The translations under genes and the position numbers were made by a program. The notes beneath the pieces are model-generated. The model was not told where the DNA came from, made no database searches, and was given only the letters and a program-made list of their open reading frames with translations. Positions 1 to 6,830 of a stretch of 7,096 nt of DNA are shown here, piece after piece (the stretch's first letter is position 1; every line of letters begins with the position of its first letter). The DNA is taken from contig JAPKZM010000268.1 in NCBI GenBank assembly GCA_026393775.1, positions 1 through 7,096 of the forward strand. The letters run 5' to 3'. The DNA comes from Candidatus Aminicenantota bacterium. Lineage in GTDB: Bacteria > Acidobacteriota > Aminicenantia > UBA2199.

Positions 1-16
1 GGCTGCTCCTGGTCTG

Positions 17-1360
17 TCAACGGGTTTTCAGTTCATATTCCCAAGGTAATTCACCTTTGCCATATTTGGGGTTACCAATAGCATTAATGGCACTGTCAAT
101 ATTTTGCGCATGAAACATCGAGCGCACGGTTTTTGGATTCAGAACTAAATCTTTGCAGTATATTATGATGGGGGATGAAGCCCCGGGCACATCTTTGATG
201 AGACGAAGTTCAAACACAAGATTTAGTTTGCCTTCTAGTTTTGGATAGTATAGAGAAGTTTGAAAATCTCTTAGAGAGTTCTCCCGGATGCGGGTTGCCA
301 TGGGTGTGTAGCCTTCAGCATTCTCTCTGGAATGGCAGGTCAACGTGCAGGTGGCAGCAGAAACGAAAATCATCTTGTTGTCTATGGTAACAAAACCTAC
401 ATATTCTTTGCCTTTTGGATATGGAGCATAAACAAGCTCCTGAAAACCCGGTTTTAATTGTGATTCACGTTCCATAGTTGGATCATACATTTCCAGTATT
501 TTTTCCCTTGTGATCTTTTCGATCCTAGCGATTTGCTCGCTGGGAATTTTCATTACCAAAGGGCTGCCATCTGTGGCGAAGTCGATAAGTACCAAATTCC
601 CGTCGGAGCCGGCACATTTCCCGCTGATCTGGCTGCCATTTTTCAATATGAAAGTCATTTTTTGCCCCAGGTATTGATCGAGCTGATCAAATGGAATTAA
701 AAGATTTGTTACGCGGATGACCTCTCTCTGTTTCAGTGTTTGCACCTCTTCAAACCCGGGAATTTCCAGCTTATACGCATTTTTTTCCTTATTTTCCGCT
801 TTCATCTGTGCCAATTTTTTGTCTTCCTCCATTTTTCGAGCTTCCATAGCTAAGCTGGTATGTAGAGTCAGTTCATCCTTGGTCATATATAAGCTAGCCA
901 TTTCACCGCTGTCTGCCCAGCGTTTCAGGATATCTTTAATCACCTGATCTTTATTGTTATAACTGGCCGTGCCGAGCTTTTCATAAAACAAATTAACCAC
1001 ATTATCTAAATCCGGCAATTGGATATGGAAAAAACTGGGATTGGTCAGCAGCATTGTTTTTACGCGCAGCAGACGCTTGCAGGCATTGTCGAAGATAATT
1101 TGTCGGTCGCGGCTGGAAAAATAATTCCCGAACAGCAAGCCCTGATTGTTCAGGACAAACGATGTTTCAATCAGATAGGTATTAAGGGCCTTTCCCAATT
1201 CGCCGGGGCCATTGTGTTGCTCTTGGTTCAGACATGCGTCTAATTTCTTGGATTTCGCATCAAGACCTCTCATCAATCTTGCCCGTTCGCAAGTTCTTAA
1301 GCTTATGATCGGCAGAACAATTAGTAAGGAAACAATAATCAGTGCTTTAATTTTTTTCAT
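17..1360 (-). CDS. Hypothetical membrane-anchored or exported protein with possible Sm/SH3-like barrel
   Basis: Function not recognised. I chose the ATG at 1360, giving 447 residues, because it yields a typical N-terminus: MKKIK, then a hydrophobic stretch at about residues 6-21 ending in RTCERAR. That reads as a signal anchor or signal peptide without a convincing cleavage site or lipobox. A GTGGAA sequence lies 4 nt upstream. An in-frame ATG at 1402 would add 14 residues that spoil this N-terminus. Residues about 171-195 are highly charged (MEARKMEEDKKLAQMKAENK) and probably form a short helix or coiled coil. Residues about 227-283 contain LGQKMTFILKNGSQISGKC, then alternating strands ending IPSEQIARIEKI; this spacing resembles an Sm-like or SH3-like small beta barrel, but that is an inference from pattern only. 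The C-terminal part (about 300-447) is probably beta-rich. Transcribed away from the apt operon; nothing else of its own operon is visible. Its GC content is clearly lower than that of the operon genes. The reading frame is very likely real. Confidence 0.75.
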   Translation of the reverse strand: MKKIKALIIVSLLIVLPIISLRTCERARLMRGLDAKSKKLDACLNQEQHNGPGELGKALNTYLIETSFVLNNQGLLFGNYFSSRDRQIIFDNACKRLLRVKTMLLTNPSFFHIQLPDLDNVVNLFYEKLGTASYNNKDQVIKDILKRWADSGEMASLYMTKDELTLHTSLAMEARKMEEDKKLAQMKAENKEKNAYKLEIPGFEEVQTLKQREVIRVTNLLIPFDQLDQYLGQKMTFILKNGSQISGKCAGSDGNLVLIDFATDGSPLVMKIPSEQIARIEKITREKILEMYDPTMERESQLKPGFQELVYAPYPKGKEYVGFVTIDNKMIFVSAATCTLTCHSRENAEGYTPMATRIRENSLRDFQTSLYYPKLEGKLNLVFELRLIKDVPGASSPIIIYCKDLVLNPKTVRSMFHAQNIDSAINAIGNPKYGKGELPWEYELKTR

Positions 1361-1416
1361 TACGTTCCACTTGACGGATGCGACATTCCCTGAAGCTAGC
1401 ATAAAAAATTTTTCAC

Positions 1417-1444
1417 TTCAAGACGATTATGGTTGGATTATAAT
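1417..1444 (+). promoter_or_regulatory. Candidate sigma70-type promoter for the apt operon
   Basis: A perfect TATAAT lies at 1439-1444. The best -35 candidate is TTCAAG at 1417-1422 with a 16-nt spacer, matching TTGACA at only three positions, and there is no TGn extension. Transcription would start near 1451, giving a leader of about 70 nt before apt. The region is AT-rich, so a chance TATAAT is possible. The sequence shows the hexamers; the activity is inferred. Confidence 0.35.
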
Positions 1445-1466
1445 AAATCGGAGCATTAAATATGAA
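1437..1466 (-). promoter_or_regulatory. Candidate divergent promoter for the minus-strand gene
   Basis: Read on the minus strand, TATAAT occupies 1442 down to 1437 and TTCATA (four of six matches to TTGACA) occupies 1466 down to 1461, with an 18-nt spacer. The -10 shares bases with the plus-strand TATAAT because ATTATAAT (1437-1444) is its own reverse complement. The leader to the preferred ATG at 1360 would be about 70 nt. Confidence 0.3.
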
Positions 1467-1476
1467 CCATATTTAA
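1456..1476. repeat. Inverted repeat, possible operator
   Basis: The arms TTAAATATG (1456-1464) and CATATTTAA (1468-1476) are perfect 9-bp inverted repeats separated by AAC. The dyad would lie just downstream of the expected plus-strand transcription start and covers the candidate minus-strand -35. A dimeric regulator bound here could therefore affect both directions. The stem is almost all A/T with a 3-nt loop, so it would be a weak RNA hairpin and is not followed by a U-run; a terminator is unlikely. The binding protein is unknown, and an AT-rich region can produce such dyads by chance. Confidence 0.45.
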
Positions 1477-1513
1477 AAATTCATCACAATGTATTATTAT
1501 AGTCTTTAAATTT

Positions 1514-1518
1514 GGAGG
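1514..1518 (+). promoter_or_regulatory. Shine-Dalgarno site of apt
   Basis: GGAGG stands 4 nt before the ATG at 1523. It is the only strong Shine-Dalgarno core found before the genes of this operon and fixes the apt start. The overlapping ATG at 1519 is in a different frame and too close to the GGAGG to compete. Confidence 0.85.
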
Positions 1519-1522
1519 ATGC

Positions 1523-2035
1523 ATGGAATTCGAAAAATTGATCCGCGACGTGCCCGATTTTCCCAAGCAAGGCATCATCTTCAAGGATATCACCACCTTG
1601 CTGCAGGACGGCGAGGCCTTCCATAGAGCCATGAACCTGATCATGAAGAAATACCTGGATGCGGCCATCGACAAGGTCGTGGGCATCGAGGCCCGCGGCT
1701 TCATCCTAGGCGGCGTGCTGGCATACAAACTGAGCTGCGGTTTCGTCCCGGCCCGCAAACCGGGCAAACTGCCTTCCCGGACCATCCGCGAAGAGTACGT
1801 TCTCGAGTACGGCAGCAACGTGCTGGAGATCCACCACGACAGCATCCGCAAGGGCGACAAAGTCCTGATCGTCGACGACCTGCTAGCCACTGGCGGAACC
1901 GCTCTGGCGACGGCCAAGCTGGTGGAAAAGCTGGGCGGGGAAGTGGTTGCCATCCAGTTTCTGATCGAGCTTGGTTTTTTGCACGGCCGGGATAAGCTGC
2001 TGAAATACCCGCTCCATAGCCTGATCGTTTTCTAG
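1523..2035 (+). CDS. apt: Adenine phosphoribosyltransferase
   Basis: Cytoplasmic purine-salvage enzyme that converts adenine and PRPP to AMP and pyrophosphate. The 170 residues are a usual length for bacterial Apt. The N-terminus (IRDVPDFPKQGIIFKDITTLL, residues 7 onward) is the typical Apt opening. GIEARGF at 54-60, the RKPGKLP segment at 78-84 and YVLEYG at 92-97 are conserved Apt features. VLIVDDLLATGGT at 114-126 is the PRPP-binding motif of type I phosphoribosyltransferases. The C-terminal GRDKL followed by a hydrophobic end is also typical. The start is supported by GGAGG 4 nt upstream. It is the first gene of the operon; its TAG stop is separated by one base from the ATG of the next gene, which suggests translational coupling. 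No truncation or missing key residue was seen. Confidence 0.97.
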   Translation: MEFEKLIRDVPDFPKQGIIFKDITTLLQDGEAFHRAMNLIMKKYLDAAIDKVVGIEARGFILGGVLAYKLSCGFVPARKPGKLPSRTIREEYVLEYGSNVLEIHHDSIRKGDKVLIVDDLLATGGTALATAKLVEKLGGEVVAIQFLIELGFLHGRDKLLKYPLHSLIVF

Positions 2036-2036
2036 C

Positions 2037-2462
2037 ATGCTGCAAATCCTTCTGCTGCTGCTCGCTGTCAGCCAAACCGACCAGGTCAGCCAGAGTTACC
2101 TGGTCATGCAGCCGATCCAGGAAGCGGTGCAGCAGGGACACCTTTCGGCCCTAGAACCGATCTGCCAGGAACGCCTTTCCCTGGACCTGGAAGGGCCTTT
2201 TTCCCTCAACGGTTTCTTAAGCAAAGGAGAATTCATCAAGGCATTCTCAACCCGCCTGGCGGAATTGGCGATCGAAAGGTTCGAATGGTCTTCACTGCAG
2301 GTCGAAGAGAATATCGCCGTGCAATCATTGAATCTGCTCTTGAGCCAACGCAACTCCGGGCTGCGGGTTTATTACAAACTGATTCTATTCATGAGCGCCG
2401 ATTATAATGAAAAGAAAGAAACAGAATGGAAGCTGTACTATCTCCGCGGTTTAAAAATGTAG
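2037..2462 (+). CDS. Small exported protein, NTF2-like/DUF4783-like
   Basis: A 141-residue protein of unknown function. A short hydrophobic stretch (MLQILLLLLAVS) looks like a signal peptide, though it lacks the usual N-terminal positive charge; mature protein would begin near residue 13-16. The rest follows the pattern of a small alpha+beta domain: a helix ending in IQEAVQQGHLSALEPICQER, the LSLDLEGPF strand, a helix KGEFIKAFSTRLAELAIERF, then strands including GLRVYYKLILFMSA and EWKLYYLRGLKM. This order (helix, 'l.l.l.g', helix, then a curved sheet) resembles DUF4783 and related NTF2-like proteins; the assignment is from memory of the pattern. No clear Shine-Dalgarno precedes the ATG, which sits 1 nt after the apt stop, so reinitiation is likely. 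Its 3' end overlaps the kinase gene by 37 nt. A later in-frame ATG at 2106 would lose the signal. Confidence 0.8.
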   Translation: MLQILLLLLAVSQTDQVSQSYLVMQPIQEAVQQGHLSALEPICQERLSLDLEGPFSLNGFLSKGEFIKAFSTRLAELAIERFEWSSLQVEENIAVQSLNLLLSQRNSGLRVYYKLILFMSADYNEKKETEWKLYYLRGLKM

Positions 2463-5400
2463 CCTGCGCCTGCCTGGTAGGCCTGCTTGCCGCGGGAGCT
2501 CTTTATTGCAAGGTGATCCTGCCCCGCACCTGGAGTACGGAAGCCATTGCGATCTTGCTGAACAAAAACAGCGCCAGACTCGAAGCGCTGCTGGCCGACG
2601 AAATCGACCGGAACTTGCTCCGCTCGGAGCGGCTGCTGAAACGATTCAGGGCCGGGCAATTGACGGCCGGGGAGTTGGAGAAAAAGGAAGCTTTGGTTAG
2701 CGAGAAGAACGGCGTGATCGATTTTTATTACGGCGAGATCTATTTTTTCAAATCGCTTTCTCTGACCGAAGGCGATTGGCGCCTGGTCAGGAAGAACCAG
2801 GATATTTATTTTTTCCGCCGCCTGGGCGGTCCGATCTGCTACCTGAGTTATCTCATGGACACCAAGTCCAGCCTGCTCCGGAAGGCCTGGAGGTATCCCT
2901 GTTCGGTATTCGACCTCAAGTATTCGCCAGAACCCTTAACCCGCGTCGGGGCCGGCTTGTCGTTTGACCAGGCACGGAACAGCTATTATTACAGCCATAT
3001 TCTCAAGGCCGGTCGCAGCCAGCTTGTCCTCAACCTGATTTTTTCAGCGGCCGATTTTTCCCGCTATTTTAAAAAGTGGAACAGCCTGTTTTTTTACGGA
3101 TTTACCTTCTTGCTGTTTATTGTCTTATTTCTGGCATTTTCCAAACGATCCTGGTTGCAGTTGCTGTCCATGGGAGGCATGACTTGGTCAGCCTGGTTTT
3201 TTCTCGCCTGGCTTTGCAAACCCGACATTTATTTATCCCGTTTTGCGCCGGCCCTGCAATCCGTTTGGCAGCTGCTGGTTGTGCTGTTGTTTTCGCTTGC
3301 GGCCTATTTACTTTTTGCCGGCTGGCGGTTGCCGGCGAACAATTGGGCGGCATTCGTTCTCTTCAACCTGCTGAGCGGCGCGGCCTTCTATTCCATATCC
3401 AGGGTTTTGCCCGACGTGGATTTTCCCTTTTCCGAATTCGCCTTGCGCCCGGGCTATCTGGGATTGCTGGCCTTGCTTATCGGACTGCATGCCATTCCCT
3501 TGCTGGTCGCAGTCCGGCTGCAAAAGCCGTCCTCCTGGCGGGTTGACTGGCCCGTGGCCTTGCTGCAATCGGGGCTGGTGATCCTGGTCGGCAAATTTTT
3601 TCCCTCGGCCTTTTTCAGCTTTTTCTTGCTGGCCTTGCTCTTCATTGTTTTTCTTCTATGCCGGCGGCGCTTCTGGCCGCGGATCCTGCTGCTGGTGCTG
3701 CTGGCCCTGTCGATCGGCCATTGGCTGTCCGCATATTCAACGCTGGAGAAACAGGAATTCATCAGCTCCAACCTGAAGAATATTTTTACCAGCCAGAATC
3801 CATACGCCAAGCTGGTGGCCCGGGAAATCGTTTACGAGATCAATTCGCAAAAAGGCCAGTTTTACTCACTGTTCAAGGAGGATATTCGCGACGAGTTGGC
3901 CGGCATATGGCAGAACACGTTGGCAGCGCGGGAGGCCATCGCTTCGGGCATCTACGTGGTTGCCAAGGACAACACGCTGCTCCATTCGTTTTCCTACCAG
4001 ATCCCCTATATCGACATTCACAAAAAGGATATTTTCCCCTTCTGGCACGTCGAGGCCGTTGACGCCGACCTATTCGGGAAAAAAGTAAGCCTGGCCGTGG
4101 CCACGATCAATGTGTTTGAAAAGGGGAGCTACCTCGGTTACATCATGGTTCAAGTCCTCAATTCAGCCGAATCGGTCTTGCGCAGCCTTGACCAGAAATC
4201 GGTCTTTAACCTGGACCGGAAAATCAATGCGGCCGGCATGGGGTATATCAAGGTGGACGGCTCGGGCGGGATCCGGGAAAATCCGGCCAACATCAATCTG
4301 GAAAACCTGGCCGCATTGCTCGCGGAAGCGGACAGCTGGATTTCCTTCCGCACCATGGGGGTCGATTACCGCGGTTATGTCTTCAGAAGCAACGACGAAA
4401 CCGTCGTTGTTTTTTATCCCAAAAGAACTTTTTTCAAAACGTTCTCGGAATTTACTAAAATTTTGATCGCCTTGATGCTGCTGGCCGCAATTTTCAATTT
4501 CCGACGCTTGCGGGAATTTCAGTGGCGCTTTCTCTTCCAATCATTCTCGCTCAAGGTTTTCGCCATCCTGGTTCTGCTCACCATAATCACGGCGGTTGTT
4601 TTTTCGATTTTTTCCCTTAATTTCAATTCGCTGGCGCTGGAAACGCAACAACAGCGGGCGATTTATTCCAGGGGGCGCTCGGCCTTGAATATCATCAACA
4701 ACCTTCTGGCCGAAAGCGGCGAGATCACCCAGAACCATTTGTTCCTGTTGGGGAAAATATTGGAAAACGACATCAGCGTCTATGAAAACGGAGTTTTGCT
4801 TCATACCTCCAACCACAGGAAGATCATCCAATCGCAATTGTCCATCTACCTGAATTCCGGGATCCGCGACGTCCTGCAGCAAGGCAATCAGCAGTTTTAC
4901 CTGCAGAAAATGGAGAACTCATTGGCCCTGTTTTTCAAAGCCGGCGACGCTTACATTTTTGACATTGAATTCGCTTACAACCGCGCCAATCTGGCCGAAT
5001 CCCGCCGCACCTACGTCGATTTCCTGATAACCGTTTTTTTCATTTTGATCGTCTGCGGCATGGCAGCCGCGTTTTTCTTCCGCAACAAGATCATGGCGCC
5101 GATCCACCTCCTGAACCGGGGCATGGCCGACGTGCAGCAGGGCCGCTTGCAGCCCCTCGGGGATGTCCCCGCGGAAACCGAATTGCGGGAACTGGTGCAT
5201 GGTTTCAACGCCATGCTGGAAGGCATCAAGGAACAGAAAAAAAACGTTTCGGAAATTGCCAGGATGAAGACCCTGGTCGAACTTGGCCGCCGGGTGGCGC
5301 ACGAGGTCAAGAACCCGCTGACCCCGATCAAGCTCTCGGCGGAACAGATCCTGCGCTCGCTGCAAGACCCGGACAATGATCCCAGGCCGGTGATTACCAG

Positions 5401-5938
5401 CGCCGTCCGCTACATCATCGAGGAAACCGAGCACCTGCGCCGGGTGGCTTTCGGGTTCCTGAACCTGTCCAAGCTGGACGAATTGAAGCCCGGACCATTC
5501 TCTCTCACCGACCTGATCGCTGAGGCTGTCTCCCAGTTGCGCTCCATCTACCCCCACGTGCGCTTCATGGTGGAAGAATCCTCGGCGGCGATCGAGGTCG
5601 TCGCCGACCGCCAGAAAATCAAGCAGGTGCTCGACAATGTATTGACCAACGCAGTGGAAGCCGTAGCCGGCAGAGATGGCAAGATAGAGGTCTCCCTGGC
5701 GCAGCAGGGAAAGAACGCGGAGGTGCGCATCCGCGATAATGGTACCGGCATCAGCAACGAGGAACTGCAGCGCATCGCCAGCGAGGAATTTTCTTCCAAG
5801 GATCTGGGGACCGGGCTGGGGCTGGTCATCGCCCGCCGTTTTCTGGAACTGCACCAAGGCGGCTTGGACATCCAGTCAACCCCGGATCAGGGCACGCTCG
5901 TCATCATGAGGTTCGCCAAACATGCTCCTCAGGCCTGA
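2426..5938 (+). CDS. Giant multi-span NtrY-type sensor histidine kinase
   Basis: An inner-membrane sensor kinase of 1170 residues, well above the roughly 750 of classical NtrY. By hydrophobicity I see 12 membrane segments: one at about 11-32, eight at about 219-436, one at 677-692, one at 709-731 and one at 864-885. Arginine/lysine-rich loops (239-243, 299-302, 364-372, 413-419, 693-701) alternate as the positive-inside rule predicts. This places three stretches outside: about 33-217, 440-675 and 732-863; the last contains NDISVYENGVLLHTS, like a sensor segment of other large kinases. A HAMP-like linker follows (about 886-940). The H-box AHEVKNPLTPIKLSAE has phospho-acceptor His959 and is of NtrY type. 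The ATPase domain shows the N-box DNVLTNAVEAV (Asn1075), G1 DNGTGI (1104-1109) and G2 GTGLGL (1128-1133). All catalytic elements are present. No receiver domain and no response regulator gene are visible. The ATG overlaps the upstream gene by 37 nt and has only a purine-rich AAAGAAA before it. The ligand is unknown. Confidence 0.93.
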   Translation: MEAVLSPRFKNVACACLVGLLAAGALYCKVILPRTWSTEAIAILLNKNSARLEALLADEIDRNLLRSERLLKRFRAGQLTAGELEKKEALVSEKNGVIDFYYGEIYFFKSLSLTEGDWRLVRKNQDIYFFRRLGGPICYLSYLMDTKSSLLRKAWRYPCSVFDLKYSPEPLTRVGAGLSFDQARNSYYYSHILKAGRSQLVLNLIFSAADFSRYFKKWNSLFFYGFTFLLFIVLFLAFSKRSWLQLLSMGGMTWSAWFFLAWLCKPDIYLSRFAPALQSVWQLLVVLLFSLAAYLLFAGWRLPANNWAAFVLFNLLSGAAFYSISRVLPDVDFPFSEFALRPGYLGLLALLIGLHAIPLLVAVRLQKPSSWRVDWPVALLQSGLVILVGKFFPSAFFSFFLLALLFIVFLLCRRRFWPRILLLVLLALSIGHWLSAYSTLEKQEFISSNLKNIFTSQNPYAKLVAREIVYEINSQKGQFYSLFKEDIRDELAGIWQNTLAAREAIASGIYVVAKDNTLLHSFSYQIPYIDIHKKDIFPFWHVEAVDADLFGKKVSLAVATINVFEKGSYLGYIMVQVLNSAESVLRSLDQKSVFNLDRKINAAGMGYIKVDGSGGIRENPANINLENLAALLAEADSWISFRTMGVDYRGYVFRSNDETVVVFYPKRTFFKTFSEFTKILIALMLLAAIFNFRRLREFQWRFLFQSFSLKVFAILVLLTIITAVVFSIFSLNFNSLALETQQQRAIYSRGRSALNIINNLLAESGEITQNHLFLLGKILENDISVYENGVLLHTSNHRKIIQSQLSIYLNSGIRDVLQQGNQQFYLQKMENSLALFFKAGDAYIFDIEFAYNRANLAESRRTYVDFLITVFFILIVCGMAAAFFFRNKIMAPIHLLNRGMADVQQGRLQPLGDVPAETELRELVHGFNAMLEGIKEQKKNVSEIARMKTLVELGRRVAHEVKNPLTPIKLSAEQILRSLQDPDNDPRPVITSAVRYIIEETEHLRRVAFGFLNLSKLDELKPGPFSLTDLIAEAVSQLRSIYPHVRFMVEESSAAIEVVADRQKIKQVLDNVLTNAVEAVAGRDGKIEVSLAQQGKNAEVRIRDNGTGISNEELQRIASEEFSSKDLGTGLGLVIARRFLELHQGGLDIQSTPDQGTLVIMRFAKHAPQA
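5908..5911 (+). promoter_or_regulatory. Shine-Dalgarno-like site of ldcA inside the kinase gene
   Basis: GAGG lies 10 nt before the ATG at 5922, within the last codons of the kinase gene. Together with the 17-nt overlap, it supports this start and suggests coupled translation. Confidence 0.5.
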
Positions 5939-6830
5939 TCCGCTCCTGCCCGGCGATGGCGTCGGAGTTTTCCTGCCCTCTTCGCCGGCCAAGGAACCTT
6001 ATCGCAGCCAAGGGTTGCAGTCCCTGCGCGCAATGGGTTTCAGGCCCATGGAAGTCGACGGCGTCCTGTCCGCTAGCGATTTTTTTGCCCGGCCGCCGGA
6101 GCAAACCCTGGATGACCTGCAGCGGTTTTTCTTTGCCCCGGACATCAAGGCCCTTTGGGCCGGACGCGGCGGTTACGGTTCCAATTACCTGCTACCGCTG
6201 CTGGAAAAGCTGGTGATCCGTACCCCGAAGATCGTAATCGCTTCATCCGATGTCAGTTATTTTTTGTGGCACCTGCTGGAGCGGCGGCAGATGGTCGTTT
6301 TTTACGGGCCGATGGTTTACGGCGGACTGGCCCAGGGCGCTTGCGACCGCGGGCAGATCATGGCGGCGATCACCGCCAACCAGCCCCCGCTGCGCTTTTC
6401 AGGAAGTGTCCTGTGTCCCGGACGCGCCCGCGGGACGCTCGGCGGCGGTTGCCTGTCCAACTTTGTTTCCCTGCTCGGGACGCGGCATCTGCCGGCGCTG
6501 AAAAACAGGATCCTGCTGCTCGAGGACGTCAACGAGCGACCGTACCGCCTGGACAGGATGCTGTGGCAATGCGAACAGGCGGGCGTTTTTCGCCGCCTGC
6601 GCGGCTTGCTGCTGGGAGAATTTCCGAATTGCTTCCAAGACGACGAGGAGAAAACAACCTTCTACGGGCGCTGGCAAGAAAAATTGCTGCGTCTGGGCAT
6701 CCCCGTCCTTTACGATATGCCCTTCGGTCATGCTCGCTCTGCCCAGGTGCTGCCGCTGGGTGTGAAGGCCGAGATCGATAGCGAAGCGGTTGCGCATCCG
6801 CTTACTTGCGAGATCGGGGTGAAATGGTAA
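5922..6830 (+). CDS. ldcA: Murein tetrapeptide LD-carboxypeptidase (peptidase S66)
   Basis: A cytoplasmic serine peptidase that removes the terminal D-Ala from murein tetrapeptides (L-Ala-D-Glu-meso-DAP-D-Ala), yielding tripeptide for recycling. The 302 residues match the usual LdcA length (about 300) and there is no signal peptide. The N-terminal PLLPGDGVGVFLPSSP fits the family opening. ALWAGRGGYGS (77-87) is the conserved glycine-rich segment. The predicted triad is Ser109 in SSDVS (family form G-F/Y-S-D), Glu201 in LLLEDVNERPYRLDRML, and His270 in PFGHARSAQVLPLG. The nucleophile motif begins with Ala rather than the usual Gly, a mild deviation. The start overlaps the kinase gene by 17 nt and the stop overlaps mpl by 7 nt, so the three are very likely co-translated. 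The neighbouring mpl encodes the next step of the same pathway, which strongly supports the assignment. Confidence 0.95.
   Translation: MLLRPDPLLPGDGVGVFLPSSPAKEPYRSQGLQSLRAMGFRPMEVDGVLSASDFFARPPEQTLDDLQRFFFAPDIKALWAGRGGYGSNYLLPLLEKLVIRTPKIVIASSDVSYFLWHLLERRQMVVFYGPMVYGGLAQGACDRGQIMAAITANQPPLRFSGSVLCPGRARGTLGGGCLSNFVSLLGTRHLPALKNRILLLEDVNERPYRLDRMLWQCEQAGVFRRLRGLLLGEFPNCFQDDEEKTTFYGRWQEKLLRLGIPVLYDMPFGHARSAQVLPLGVKAEIDSEAVAHPLTCEIGVKW

Larger units (their letters stand above)
1361..1522. promoter_or_regulatory. AT-rich divergent intergenic region
   Basis: This gap of about 160 nt separates two genes that point away from each other, so it should carry the promoters of both the minus-strand hypothetical gene and the apt operon. 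From about 1400 to 1512 it is markedly AT-rich, in contrast to the GC-rich operon. It contains a palindromic -10-like box, an inverted repeat and the apt ribosome binding site, listed separately. No small ORF with a good ribosome binding site and no RNA gene was seen here. Confidence 0.7.

Noticed and set aside
289..350. C-x-x-x-C-H pattern (CTLTCH) in the left hypothetical protein, a possible variant haem c site
   Set aside because: The normal site is C-x-x-C-H; a single variant in a protein without other cytochrome features is most likely chance.
1456..1476. Dyad as a rho-independent terminator
   Set aside because: The stem is nearly all A/T with no GC-rich part and no following T-run, and it lies between divergent gene starts where a terminator is not expected.
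1456..1953. Minus-strand open frame opposite apt and the intergenic region
   Set aside because: Serine-rich low-complexity translation, antisense to apt, with no recognisable domain.
2426..2515. Kinase N-terminus as a lipoprotein signal (several Cys near the first helix)
   Set aside because: None of the cysteines is preceded by a fitting lipobox, and the first helix is followed by a long outside domain consistent with a plain membrane anchor.
4919..5857. Long minus-strand open frame (312 codons) opposite the kinase gene
   Set aside because: It is antisense to the most conserved part of the kinase (HAMP, H-box, ATPase), its translation resembles no family and is rich in G, Q and D as expected of a frame shadow in GC-rich DNA.
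6155..6781. Plus-strand open frame of 208 codons within ldcA
   Set aside because: Arginine/alanine-rich translation typical of an out-of-frame shadow; the ldcA frame carries all the S66 motifs.
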